Origin: Spongiibacteraceae bacterium UBA5047
GTDB taxonomy: Bacteria; Pseudomonadota; Gammaproteobacteria; Pseudomonadales; Spongiibacteraceae
Direction of reading: 5' to 3'
Length of the DNA stretch: 35,703 nt
Assembly (NCBI GenBank): GCA_002415025.1
Contig: DIBR01000039.1
Coordinates: forward strand, 51,991 to 87,693
A program made the translations under genes and the position numbers. This document shows, one piece after another, positions 18,755 to 26,990 of this stretch. Under the pieces are notes generated by a model. It was not told where the DNA came from, made no database searches, and saw only the letters and a list, made by a program, of their open reading frames with translations. Position 1 is the first letter of the stretch. Each line of letters opens with the position of its first letter.

Positions 18755-20044
18755 ATGGACACGATAGTCATTGTAGGTGGTGGTGCTGGTGGGCTTGAAC
18801 TGGCTACTACCCTGGGTAAAAAGCTGGGCCGCAAGCAAGCAGCTCGAATTATTCTGGTTGATAAAAATACGGCCCACATCTGGAAGCCCCTGTTGCACGA
18901 GGTGGCCAGCGGTTCGCTGGATACCAGCACCGACGGTGTCGTCTACAGTGCGCATGCAGCCCGGCACCACTATCAGTTTCAGCACGGTGAATTTGTCGGC
19001 CTGGATGCCGACCAGAAGCAAATCCGGCTGGCGCCCGTTTACGATGACGAGGGCGAACTTCTGGTTGCGGAGCGCTTGCTGCCCTACGATACTCTGGTAT
19101 TGGCCTTTGGCAGTGTCTCCAATGATTTTGGCACTCCCGGCGTTGCCGAGCACTGCTATTTTCTTGACTCCCCCGCTCAGGCTGACAAGTTCCATCGTGC
19201 GTTGATGAATGGTTTTATTCGCGTGAATCAGGACGCGCAGGGTCGCGCGCTGAACATCGCCATCGTCGGCGGTGGTGCAACGGGCGTTGAGCTGTCGGCA
19301 GAGCTTTATCATGTGGCTGCTTTGGCTAAACGCTATGGTTTGTCGCACATGGATGCAAGCCGCCTGACCATCAGCCTGATTGAGGCCGGCCCGAGTATCT
19401 TGCCGGCTTTGCCAAAGCGCATTATTGATGCCGCACGCTCGGAACTGACAAAGCTGGGCGTCAACGTGCTTGAGGGAACAAAAGTTGCCTCGGCTGACAA
19501 GAGTGGATTTAGAACCGACGACGACCGACGCATTGAGGCCGATTTATCAGTGTGGGCGGCGGGCGTGAAAGCGCCGGATATCGTTCGGGCAATGGAGCTG
19601 TTTGAAATAAACCGGCTTCAGCAAATTATTGTTACCCCCGACCTTCTGGCCAAGGGCTATCACGATATCTTTGTGTTGGGTGACTGTTGTGGGTGTGAGC
19701 AGCAAGACGGTAGCTGGGTACCCCCGCGGGCACAGTCGGCCCACCAAATGGCGTCGCGAGTGGCCGACAATATTCTGCGCTTGCGCCGGGGCAAAGCCCT
19801 GAAAGCCTACCAATACAGGGATCATGGTTCGCTCGTCAATCTCAGCCGCTACAGCACGGTGGGGAATTTGATGGGTAACCTCATGGGCAGCAGTCTGTTT
19901 ATCGAAGGACGCCTTGCCCGCTTTGTGTATATTTCCCTGTATCGAATGCATCAGGTCGCTATTCACGGTTGGTGGAAGGGCATGTTGGTGATACTGGTTG
20001 AAAAAATTAACCGGGCCGTGAGGCCTGAACTCAAGCTGCATTAG
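18755..20044 (+). CDS. ndh: Type II NADH:quinone oxidoreductase (Ndh)
   Basis: 429 residues. Two dinucleotide folds are evident: the FAD site IVIVGGGAGGLELATTLG (residues 4-21) and the NADH site IVGGGATGVELSAEL with Gly172-174 and Gly177. A final FAD motif (FVLGDCCGC) is near 306-314. The C-terminal 80 residues, with YQYRDHGSLVNLS and a hydrophobic RFVYISLYRMHQVAIHGWWKG segment, match the membrane-associating tail of bacterial Ndh. It passes electrons from NADH to quinone without pumping protons. GGAG 10-13 bases before the ATG is the likely ribosome site. Only 8 bp separate it from cbiB, so it probably heads a transcription unit with the two cobalamin genes. Confidence 0.94.
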   Translation: MDTIVIVGGGAGGLELATTLGKKLGRKQAARIILVDKNTAHIWKPLLHEVASGSLDTSTDGVVYSAHAARHHYQFQHGEFVGLDADQKQIRLAPVYDDEGELLVAERLLPYDTLVLAFGSVSNDFGTPGVAEHCYFLDSPAQADKFHRALMNGFIRVNQDAQGRALNIAIVGGGATGVELSAELYHVAALAKRYGLSHMDASRLTISLIEAGPSILPALPKRIIDAARSELTKLGVNVLEGTKVASADKSGFRTDDDRRIEADLSVWAAGVKAPDIVRAMELFEINRLQQIIVTPDLLAKGYHDIFVLGDCCGCEQQDGSWVPPRAQSAHQMASRVADNILRLRRGKALKAYQYRDHGSLVNLSRYSTVGNLMGNLMGSSLFIEGRLARFVYISLYRMHQVAIHGWWKGMLVILVEKINRAVRPELKLH

Positions 20045-20052
20045 CACATCGA

Positions 20053-21063
20053 ATGACGCCGGAGTTTATCTCATCACTGCCAGACTTTTTTATCGCCGGC
20101 ATCTGGGTGGCTACCGTCTGGTTTGCTGCTGTGCTTCTGGACTATTGGCTCGGTGAGCCTAAACGTTGGCACCCACTTGTTGGTTTTGGCAACGTAGCGG
20201 CGGGCATCGAGAAATGCCTGAATAATTATTGTCGCGGCCCAGGCCCAGTGTCGCAGCTTGCTCGCGGGGTGCTCGCCTGGTTGCTGGCCGTAATGCCGTG
20301 GATATTTATACTGTGTCTGCTACGCGATGCGGCAAAGCAATACGAACTGCTTTGGTTATTAATGCTCGATGTCAGCGTTTTGTATTTCGCTATCGGGTGG
20401 CGCAGTTTGAAAGAGCACGTGTCTGCCGTTGCCGACACGCTGGCCGCCGGTCAACTCGCGGAGGCTCGGGTAGCTACTGCAATGATTGTCAGTCGCGATA
20501 CGGCGGCGTCAGACGAGAGTGCTCTCACCGCAGCCGCGCTTGAAACCGCGCTGGAAAACAGTAGTGATGCCTTATTTGCTTCGCTCTTCTGGTACGCCCT
20601 CGGTGGCAGCGTCATGGTCTTGCTGCACCGGCTATCAAATACTCTCGATGCAATGTGGGGTTACCGCACACTTCGCTTTAATTATTTTGGGCGCTGTGCG
20701 GCGCGGTTAGACGACGTGTTGAATTTTTTGCCGGCACAATGCGTCAGCGCCTGTTTTTGCGTGTTGGCACGAGGGCGCCGCTTTCGGTTTATGCTGCGTG
20801 AGATCTGGTGGCAGCAAGGCTGGCATTGGAAAAGTATTAACGCGGGTTCTGTCATGGCCACCGGCGCCGCGGCACTGGGCATTCGCCTTGGCGGCGCTGC
20901 TTGTTATCACGGGGTAAAAGCCGAGCGACCACGGCTGGGAGCAGGGCGTGACGCCCGGGCCGGCGATGTTGTGCGTAGTTTTCGGCTGGTTCATCAGGTT
21001 TTGTGCTTGTGGTTTGCGATTCTCGCGATGGTGACGCTATTGATGGGTAGTTTAAGGCTATGA
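20053..21063 (+). CDS. cbiB: Adenosylcobinamide-phosphate synthase (CbiB)
   Basis: 336 residues of a multi-helix inner-membrane protein. The family block LLDYWLGEPKRWHPLVGFGNV (residues about 28-48) is near-diagnostic, and ALFWYALGG-like, LSNTLDAMWGYRT and RLDDVLNFLPAQ segments follow, with a C-terminal ATGAAALGIRLGG run. CbiB joins (R)-1-amino-2-propanol O-phosphate to adenosylcobyric acid in coenzyme B12 synthesis. The aminopropanol-phosphate is made by CobD, encoded next and overlapping by four bases (ATGA), so these two genes form a minimal functional module. No other B12 gene and no cobalamin riboswitch are visible in the window. Confidence 0.93.
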   Translation: MTPEFISSLPDFFIAGIWVATVWFAAVLLDYWLGEPKRWHPLVGFGNVAAGIEKCLNNYCRGPGPVSQLARGVLAWLLAVMPWIFILCLLRDAAKQYELLWLLMLDVSVLYFAIGWRSLKEHVSAVADTLAAGQLAEARVATAMIVSRDTAASDESALTAAALETALENSSDALFASLFWYALGGSVMVLLHRLSNTLDAMWGYRTLRFNYFGRCAARLDDVLNFLPAQCVSACFCVLARGRRFRFMLREIWWQQGWHWKSINAGSVMATGAAALGIRLGGAACYHGVKAERPRLGAGRDARAGDVVRSFRLVHQVLCLWFAILAMVTLLMGSLRL

Positions 21064-22154
21064 GAACGACAGATCCGCTGAACTTGCTGAAGAATCACGG
21101 CGGTAATCCCGGCTCTCTGGCTCTGGCACTCGGGCTGGCAGAAAACGACTTGCTCGACCTGTCTAATGCGGTGAGTCCCTTTGCCTATCCCTTGAATGAT
21201 TTTCCGTTGCAGCGACTGGCGCAGCTGCCATATGAAAGCGCACAGCTTGGCGACGTTGCCAGCGCCTATTACGGCGTAAAACCAAGTCAGTTGGTAGCCG
21301 GGGCCGGCTCACAACAGTTTATTCAGTGCCTGCCGATGCTTCGTCAGCATAGCACCGTGTTGCTGCCGAGGCTGGCCTATGGCGAGCACGCCCATCACTG
21401 GCAGGCACAGGGGCACCGTTGTGAGTACTATGACAATGCCCACGGCAATACGCATGACGAAACCCTTCACGCGGCTATTGAAAAGTATCAGCCGGATGTA
21501 TTGGTGCTTATTCATCCCAACAATCCGACCGGCGAGCGTGTTAGTCAGCAGGAAGTGCTTGGCTGGCATGCAAAATTGCCCGCCGGTGGCCAGATAATTA
21601 TTGATGAAGCCTTTGTCGATGTTCAGCCTGAGGAATCTCTCAGCCCCTTGCTGCCTGTGCCGGGGCTCATTATCTTGCGTTCGGCCGGCAAGTTTTTCGG
21701 GCTGCCCGGATTGCGCCTCGGCTTCTTGCTGGCGGATGAGCACACCGTTGCGAGGGTGGCGTCAGCCCTCGGCCCCTGGCCGCTCAACTCCCTTGCACAA
21801 TGGGCCGGCGAAACCATGTTGGCCGACGAGTACTGGCACAAGCAAGCGCGTGAGCGCCTAATTGAGCGGGCGCTGCATCAGAGCGCATGTTTGCAGCCAC
21901 TGCTGTCGGCTTTCAGTGAATCGGCTTCGTTCACCAACTTCTTTATCTCGATGCAGATGCCCCATAAGCGTGCAGAGTGGTTGTGCCGCGAGTTGCTCTG
22001 TCAGCACATTGCGGTGCGTTATTACCACCAGCACAGCAACTACGCCTGCGTGCGCATTGGTCTGACAGCTTCTGACCGCGATCTGGACCGCCTGCAGTCG
22101 ACCTTGACGTACCTGGCTAATATTCAAGAGGGCTTATCAAGTCGCGCAATTTGA
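21060..22154 (+). CDS. cobD: L-threonine-O-3-phosphate decarboxylase (CobD, PLP enzyme)
   Basis: 364 residues, a fold-type I PLP aminotransferase-like protein. HPNNPTGE (near 150-158), an IIIDEAFVDV block and the Schiff-base Lys211 in SAGKFFGLPGLRLGF are present, with a C-terminal RIGLTASDRDLDRL block. The N-terminus GGNPGSLALALGL and the LSNAVSPF segment match CobD/CobC proteins more than histidinol-phosphate aminotransferases, and adjacency to cbiB supports this. It makes (R)-1-amino-2-propanol O-phosphate from L-threonine phosphate. It is named cobC in Pseudomonas denitrificans. The ATG overlaps the cbiB stop. A histidinol-phosphate aminotransferase is the main alternative but unlikely from context. 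Confidence 0.92.
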   Translation: MRTTDPLNLLKNHGGNPGSLALALGLAENDLLDLSNAVSPFAYPLNDFPLQRLAQLPYESAQLGDVASAYYGVKPSQLVAGAGSQQFIQCLPMLRQHSTVLLPRLAYGEHAHHWQAQGHRCEYYDNAHGNTHDETLHAAIEKYQPDVLVLIHPNNPTGERVSQQEVLGWHAKLPAGGQIIIDEAFVDVQPEESLSPLLPVPGLIILRSAGKFFGLPGLRLGFLLADEHTVARVASALGPWPLNSLAQWAGETMLADEYWHKQARERLIERALHQSACLQPLLSAFSESASFTNFFISMQMPHKRAEWLCRELLCQHIAVRYYHQHSNYACVRIGLTASDRDLDRLQSTLTYLANIQEGLSSRAI

Positions 22155-22178
22155 CAGCGACTTGAGCATAATTGCCAA

Positions 22179-22207
22179 TTGTTATCCGCCTCTCAGGCGC
22201 CTATAAC
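22179..22207 (+). promoter_or_regulatory. Candidate promoter for the epimerase-type gene
   Basis: TTGTTA (22179-22184, 4 of 6) and TATAAC (22202-22207, 5 of 6) are spaced by exactly 17 bases, placing a start near 22214 and a short leader of about 26 bases. The region follows cobD directly and shows no terminator, so readthrough from cobD is also possible. Confidence 0.4.
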
Positions 22208-22239
22208 GTGCACCACACTAAACAGCCCGGGGAATGGTT

Positions 22240-23202
22240 ATGTCTAAACGAGTATTGTTAACAGGGGCGTTTGGCAATATCGGCACCTACACAATCAACT
22301 TTCTACTGGAGCGCGGCTACGAGGTTGTCTGTCTCGACCGTAAATTGCCGGCCACCCAAAGTGTGGCCGCAAGCTTTGGTGAAAAGATAAAAGCGGTGTG
22401 GGGCGACGTGACGCAACCTGCGGTTTGGGAAGAGGCGTTGGCCGGCGTCGACACCGTGATTCACTTGGCAGCCATTATTCCGCCGCTGTCGGAGACCAAC
22501 CCCGAGCTGGCCACCCGCGTAAACGTGACCGCGACAGAGCAATTAATCGCGGCAATGGAACAGCAGGGTGTAAAGCGCCTGATATTTGCCTCGAGTGTGG
22601 CGGTATATGGCAAGCTGCAAGATCGCCAGCCCCCGCTAACGCACGACAGTCCTTACCGGCCTGATGATCATTACGGCGAAACCAAGCTGGCCTGCGAAAA
22701 GGCCATTCATGCCTCCAGTCTGGACTGGAGTATTTTGCGAATCAGTGTGGCGCCTCCGGTATCCGTGAAATTCATTGGCGGCAGTCACGATTTTGAAATG
22801 ATTTTCGATATAGCGGTGAATACCCGTATCGAGTATGTGCACCCGGCAGATTGCGCGCTGGCCTTTGCCAACGCGGTTGCCTGCGACGAGGCCATTGGCA
22901 AGCACCTGCTGCTCGGCGGTGGCGAGAGCTGTCAATGTAGTGGCAAGGAATTTAACGATTCGATCATGGGGGCTTACGGCATACCACCTTTGCCGGATGA
23001 TATTTTCAAGAAAGGCACACCTGCCTTTTACGGTGATTTTCTTGACACCTCGGAGAGCCAGCGCCTGCTTCAGTTCCAGCAGCATAGTCTGGTAGAAAGC
23101 TTCGCCCAAACCCGCAAGAGTGTAGGCATTGTTTACTACATTATTCGTGCACTCGGGCCGATAATCCGGCCGCTGCTGGCCTCGCGTTCGCCTTATCGAT
23201 AG
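22240..23202 (+). CDS. NAD-dependent epimerase/dehydratase family protein (extended SDR)
   Basis: 320 residues. Two ATGs lie at 22234 and 22240; a GGGGAA ribosome site at 22229-22234 abuts the first but is correctly spaced from the second, which is chosen. The nucleotide-binding motif TGAFGNIG (8-15), HLAAIIPP (75-82), the Ser/Tyr/Lys active site FASS near 116 and YGETK (Tyr145, Lys149) are complete. A substrate domain follows. The N-terminal fold and length match nucleoside-sugar epimerases but also hydroxysteroid-type and other small-molecule dehydrogenases; substrate unknown. It is followed by two more dehydrogenases and an Fe-S flavin reductase, so a role in the same catabolic route is plausible. 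A GC hairpin region lies 3' of it. Confidence 0.9.
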   Translation: MSKRVLLTGAFGNIGTYTINFLLERGYEVVCLDRKLPATQSVAASFGEKIKAVWGDVTQPAVWEEALAGVDTVIHLAAIIPPLSETNPELATRVNVTATEQLIAAMEQQGVKRLIFASSVAVYGKLQDRQPPLTHDSPYRPDDHYGETKLACEKAIHASSLDWSILRISVAPPVSVKFIGGSHDFEMIFDIAVNTRIEYVHPADCALAFANAVACDEAIGKHLLLGGGESCQCSGKEFNDSIMGAYGIPPLPDDIFKKGTPAFYGDFLDTSESQRLLQFQQHSLVESFAQTRKSVGIVYYIIRALGPIIRPLLASRSPYR

Positions 23203-23227
23203 GGCCACTGTTTGATATATCACTCAT

Positions 23228-23248
23228 AAAAAAGCCCGCTAAGCGGGC
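23228..23248 (-). terminator. Intrinsic terminator reading leftwards, without a known gene
   Basis: On the minus strand GCCCGC, a three-base TTA loop, GCGGGC and then six Ts (23233-23228) form a clean intrinsic terminator. No minus-strand gene is annotated between it and the AraC gene at 24338, whose own minus-strand direction would run through the plus-strand SDR gene. It may end an unannotated RNA or antisense transcript. Confidence 0.6.
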
Positions 23249-23497
23249 CAAAGGCTGGATGGGGTTGGCCCGCGCTACCTCTGGAAAGCGGGCCCGTTTC
23301 CTTGAACAACATCTTAACTACGTACCTGCCGTCGCTATAGATCACGATCGACCATTCTTGTAGACATTTGGCGTCACTCCCGGGGAGTGGGCCTTTTGGT
23401 GTCTAGTTGAAAATGTTTATGAATTCAGTTGGTTTCGCCATGTTTTTAATGCGGCGCACTGAATACCATGGCGGTGAGTCTGGATGGGGGTTCTCGC
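23249..23497. other. Gene-free stretch with paired GC-rich arms; possible small RNA
   Basis: With the terminator above, this is 295 bp without a protein gene. A second hairpin (23267-23273 with 23288-23294, arms GGCCCGC/GCGGGCC, 14-base loop) repeats the arm sequence of the terminator, so alternative pairings between the two are possible. A third short hairpin (CACTCC/GGAGTG, 23375-23389) lies upstream in minus-strand sense. Together with the leftward terminator, this could be a minus-strand RNA of roughly 150-170 bases. No convincing promoter was found. For the plus strand, it is the leader of the SDR gene at 23498. Confidence 0.3.
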
Positions 23498-24259
23498 ATG
23501 GGTACTATTGCAATGACAGGTGGCGCAACCGGAATCGGCGCCGCGATTCGTGAGTTGCTGGCCGAGGCCGGCCATCGACTGATTGTGGTCGATATCAAGG
23601 CGGCGGATATCAACGCCGACTTGTCCACGTCCGCAGGGCGCGAGGCGGCGCTGGCGGGTATTCAGGCTGAGGCCGGCGGCGGGCTCGATGGCTTTATCGC
23701 CTGCGCGGGTGTCTCTGGCTCGGTGCCGGACAAAGCCCTGATTCCCAGTGTTAACTACTTTGGCGCGGTGAACCTGCTGGACGGGCTCAGGCCTTTACTT
23801 GCCCTGCGTCGCGGTTCGGCGGTACTGATTTCCTCTAATTCCGCCCCTATGGACACCTCTCAAGACTATGTCGAGCTGTTATTGTCGGGCGATGAAGCCG
23901 CCGCCCGCGAGCTGGCTGAACGCACCGAGGGTCACCCCTTGTACAGCGGTTCCAAGCAAGCTTTGGCGCGCTGGATGCGTCGTAACACCGCCGCCTACGC
24001 AGGGCAGGGAATTCGCCTCAATGCCGTAGCACCGGGCTATACCCGTACCCCGATGACGGAGTCCGTGGCCAACGATCCGGCGTACGCCGACGCAATCAAA
24101 CAGTTTCTGGCCAGTATTCCGCTGCAGAGGGCGGGCGAGCCGGAGGATATTGCCAGGGCGGTACGCTACCTGCTGAGCGACGATGCCAGTTTTGTCTGCG
24201 GATCGGTTTTGTTTGTTGATGGCGGCCATGACGCCATGCTGAGGCCGGATACGTTTTAG
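23498..24259 (+). CDS. 3-alpha-hydroxysteroid dehydrogenase-like SDR
   Basis: 253 residues from the ATG at 23498, with a GGGGG ribosome site at 23486-23490 seven bases upstream; an upstream ATG at 23468 lacks one. The cofactor motif TGGATGIGAA, active-site Tyr149 and Lys153 in YSGSK and the C-terminal LFVDGGHDAMLRPDTF end are present. The pattern DLSTSAGRE, CAGVSG and NYFGAVNLLDGL and the ...MRP..F ending closely recall the 3-alpha-hydroxysteroid dehydrogenase/carbonyl reductase of Comamonas testosteroni from memory. It would reversibly oxidise a secondary alcohol with NAD(P). An alternative is the coniferyl-alcohol dehydrogenase subgroup of the same SDR branch. Steroid or bile-salt use is therefore suggested but not proven. 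Confidence 0.88.
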   Translation: MGTIAMTGGATGIGAAIRELLAEAGHRLIVVDIKAADINADLSTSAGREAALAGIQAEAGGGLDGFIACAGVSGSVPDKALIPSVNYFGAVNLLDGLRPLLALRRGSAVLISSNSAPMDTSQDYVELLLSGDEAAARELAERTEGHPLYSGSKQALARWMRRNTAAYAGQGIRLNAVAPGYTRTPMTESVANDPAYADAIKQFLASIPLQRAGEPEDIARAVRYLLSDDASFVCGSVLFVDGGHDAMLRPDTF

Positions 24260-24337
24260 CGGCGGCGTTTGTCAATGTGGCAGGCCAAAGCGAGGCCGGA
24301 GACAGCGTGCGCGCATAAACAACGGCTTGGCGTTATT

Positions 24338-25420
24338 CTAAGGCGCGTTGGCCTGATCGCGAAATTGCCGGGGTGTCATGCCGGTCCAGCCACGAAAGGA
24401 TCGAATAAAGGAGCTGGGTTCAAGAAAGCCCAGCATTTCACCAATCTCGTGAATTTTGAGTTGATCGTCGCGCAGATACCGCATGGCAAGGTCGCTGCGG
24501 TAACGATCTTTCAACTCCTGATAGCTGGTGCCTTCCTTTTGCAGGCGCCGGCGCAGGCTCGACGGTGACAAATGCAGAATATCGGCCATGGCCTCAAAGG
24601 TTGGTGGTGCGCCGTCGCGGGTTTTCGCCAGTAAGGATTTGATCGCGGCGCCGGTGCTGGCCGGATGGCTGTCCTGAACGATCAGCGTATACACCGCGTT
24701 TTCAAGAAATTCATCCAGCGACTCGGGTGAATGCACAATCCGGAAATCCAGTTGTCCGGCACTGAAAGTCAATGCTGTCTGTTGGGCATCGAAGACCGGC
24801 TCTACCTGGAACAGTGCACGCAGGCTGTCGGCGTACGTTTCGGTAATCGGTGGCGCAGACATTGATACGCTTTCAAGCTCAATATTGCGCCCGATCAACC
24901 AACCCATAAACACATACCAGATTCTCAAGCCCGAGGCTTTCGCAACGGTGTCCAGATACTGGGTCCGATCCCACTCGTCGGGCGCGTAGGTGCGGTTTGC
25001 CGCATCGCTGTTAATCAGGTAACGCACCTGGGCAACGCCACGGTCCTCGTGCAACTCAATGCGATGTCCCGTTTGTGGATACATCATGCGCTCAAAGCGA
25101 GCTGCGCGATGCAGGGCCTCGCGCAGGGATGTGCAGGTGATGATGCTGTAACACATAAAGCTGAACATATCGGTGCCAATACCGGCGCCCCAGGGCAATG
25201 CCATGTCCATGCGCTGCATTTCCTGGGCAGCTGTTTCGTATAAGCGGGAGTAACGGAAACTGGGTAGCTGTTCGTTCGAATCCTTAGCTTCAATGTCGGC
25301 GCGATTAAGTCCGGCCTGATGCGCCAGGGCGGTGGCATCGAGTCCGATTTTTCCCAGGTAGTCGAGCAGGCGCTGGAACTTGCCGGCAGCAGTAGTATGT
25401 TCTTTTGCGACAGGTTTCAT
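24338..25420 (-). CDS. AraC-family regulator (arabinose-binding-like N-domain type)
   Basis: 360 residues. The C-terminal DNA-binding domain (about 265-355) is complete: LHLSPSSLRRRLQKEGTSYQ and IHEIGEMLGFLEPSSFIRSF, closing with WTGMTPRQFR. The N-terminal ligand-sensing domain matches the regulator at 13852-14910 in type and spacing (MCYSIITCTSLREALHRAARF here versus a similar block there). It is divergent from the small membrane protein/SDR/flavin-reductase genes (25591 onward) across 170 bp and is the natural candidate to control them. It also converges on the 3-alpha-HSD-like gene with 78 bp between stops. Inducer unknown; a lipid or steroid-like substrate of the cluster is a guess. Confidence 0.93.
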   Translation of the reverse strand: MKPVAKEHTTAAGKFQRLLDYLGKIGLDATALAHQAGLNRADIEAKDSNEQLPSFRYSRLYETAAQEMQRMDMALPWGAGIGTDMFSFMCYSIITCTSLREALHRAARFERMMYPQTGHRIELHEDRGVAQVRYLINSDAANRTYAPDEWDRTQYLDTVAKASGLRIWYVFMGWLIGRNIELESVSMSAPPITETYADSLRALFQVEPVFDAQQTALTFSAGQLDFRIVHSPESLDEFLENAVYTLIVQDSHPASTGAAIKSLLAKTRDGAPPTFEAMADILHLSPSSLRRRLQKEGTSYQELKDRYRSDLAMRYLRDDQLKIHEIGEMLGFLEPSSFIRSFRGWTGMTPRQFRDQANAP

Positions 25421-25590
25421 TAACTATCCGGCTACCGGTTGATTCGCACACCTTAGTGGCGGCGAGCCATCACAGCCTCTTGAACTGAAATGACCGGGAA
25501 TGTGAGTTATTTTGTGCTATTGCAGAACACGCGTGCCGCTAATATGACCGCAGACGGTGAATCACGTCAACCTATCGGGAGTCAATTGCG

Positions 25591-26109
25591 ATGCCACACA
25601 CCTTTGCCAGCCATGTTCGCCGAGAGGCGTTAACCAACGGGATAACCAATGCCGTTTTCAATGGGCTTATTGCGTGGTGGCTTGTCCGGCACCGGGATTC
25701 CATACCCGTATGGGGTGGCGAAGGGTTGGCGGTAGATTTTATTGCCACCGCGATTATTCTCGTCTTTATCGTTAGCCTGATTGTTATGCCAATGACCCGC
25801 CGCAAGGTGGCTAGTGGCGTTCTGCCGACAACCGTGTGGCAGGCAGGTACCACCCGCAGCGTTCTGGAATTTATGGCACGCCGCCATCTGGCGGTGTGCG
25901 CATTACTGTTAGGGTTACTGTCGGCTGTGCTTTTTGTGCCGCCCACACTACTGCTTACCGAAGCGTTGAGTATTTCAGCACTCAGTGCCGAGCAATTTGC
26001 CATGGTGAAAGCCTTGTGGGCGGGCGTAGTCGCGGCGGTGATGGTGGTTGCCATGATCAGTATTGTTGCTGTCGCGAAATCAAACGAAGTCGCGGGCGAT
26101 CAATTATAG
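25591..26109 (+). CDS. Small four-helix membrane protein, unknown function
   Basis: 172 residues; not recognised. Four hydrophobic segments are seen at about 15-33, 47-68, 100-122 and 140-162, with a basic MPMTRRKVASG loop after the second helix. The N-terminal HVRREALTNGITNAVFNGLIAWW motif is distinctive and resembles small proteins of unknown function found near SDR genes in proteobacteria, though I cannot name the family. A GGGAG ribosome site precedes the ATG. It is 30 bp upstream of the SDR at 26140 and probably in one operon with it. A role in substrate uptake or membrane placement of the pathway is a guess. Confidence 0.75.
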   Translation: MPHTFASHVRREALTNGITNAVFNGLIAWWLVRHRDSIPVWGGEGLAVDFIATAIILVFIVSLIVMPMTRRKVASGVLPTTVWQAGTTRSVLEFMARRHLAVCALLLGLLSAVLFVPPTLLLTEALSISALSAEQFAMVKALWAGVVAAVMVVAMISIVAVAKSNEVAGDQL

Positions 26110-26139
26110 AGACTCTGAAACAGGAACGGGATCAGGACA

Positions 26140-26901
26140 ATGAGTAAATTATTGCAGGACAAAACAGCACTGGTAACCGGCGGCGGCTCGGGTATTGGAC
26201 GCGCCATCAGCATGACAATGGCGAGAGAAGGTGCACAGGTTGCAGTGGCTGATTTCAATGAAGACTTTGGCCGGGAGTGTGTTGAAATGATTGTCGCAGC
26301 CGGGGGGCGTGCACAATTTCTGAAAGTCGATGTGACTGACGAAGCGCAAGTGAAGTCTATGGTCGAGCAGACGGTGGCCGCTTTTGGCCGTTTGGATATT
26401 GCCTGCAACAATGCCGCTGTCAGTCGTGGCAATGGGCCAATCCACCAGTTTACTAAAGAGGTTTTTGATCAAACCCTGGAGATGTGCCTCACCAATACCT
26501 GGCTGTGCATGAAGTACGAGATTGAAGCCATGCTGGGGCAGGGCGGAGGTTCCATCGTTAATATTTCATCCAACGCCTCACTGAAAGGGCAGGCATTTAA
26601 CACGGCTTATGCCACCGCAAAAAGCGGCGTTAACATTCTGACCAAGAGCTCGGCGGCGGAATACGGCGATAAAGGCATTCGGATTAATGCGGTATCACCG
26701 GGCGTTATCCGCACGCCGGGGCTGGAAAAATATTTTGAGGAACAACCCAAGATTGCCGAGGGCCTAAAAAAGGCAGCAGTTATGAAACGCTTGGGTGAAC
26801 CTGAAGAAATTGCCGAGGCGGTCGTTTTTCTCGGCTCGGACCGGGCCTCGTTCATCACAGGTCAGTTGCTGTCGGTCGATGGCGGTGGCGCTGTTCGCTA
26901 G
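26140..26901 (+). CDS. Classical short-chain dehydrogenase/reductase
   Basis: 253 residues. The cofactor motif TGGGSGIGRA (residues 13-22), an Asp after the second strand (VADFNED) that favours NAD over NADP, NNAAVS, the Ser of NISSNAS and Tyr157/Lys161 in YATAK form a complete active site. The C-terminus GQLLSVDGGGAVR is standard for glucose-1-dehydrogenase-like or 7-alpha-hydroxysteroid-dehydrogenase-like SDRs. The exact substrate is unknown. It follows the four-helix membrane protein by 30 bp and precedes the Fe-S flavin reductase by 89 bp containing a REP element. Distinct in sequence from the other SDRs in this window. Confidence 0.92.
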   Translation: MSKLLQDKTALVTGGGSGIGRAISMTMAREGAQVAVADFNEDFGRECVEMIVAAGGRAQFLKVDVTDEAQVKSMVEQTVAAFGRLDIACNNAAVSRGNGPIHQFTKEVFDQTLEMCLTNTWLCMKYEIEAMLGQGGGSIVNISSNASLKGQAFNTAYATAKSGVNILTKSSAAEYGDKGIRINAVSPGVIRTPGLEKYFEEQPKIAEGLKKAAVMKRLGEPEEIAEAVVFLGSDRASFITGQLLSVDGGGAVR

Positions 26902-26947
26902 TTTATGCGCCAGCGGCTAGCTTGTGCACATTGTCGACAAAGCGATT

Positions 26948-26971
26948 GTAGGAGCCTGCCCTGCAGGCGAA
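26948..26971 (+). repeat. Single REP palindrome
   Basis: A 24-base unit beginning GTAGGAGCCTGCCCTGCAGG with the GCCTGC/GCAGGC stem, matching the units at 16335 and 18610 at nearly every base. It sits between the SDR and the flavin-reductase gene. An AGGAGG ribosome site with a long spacer for the next gene lies just after it. Confidence 0.85.
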
Positions 26972-26990
26972 CATCAGGAGGCGCTTCCCC

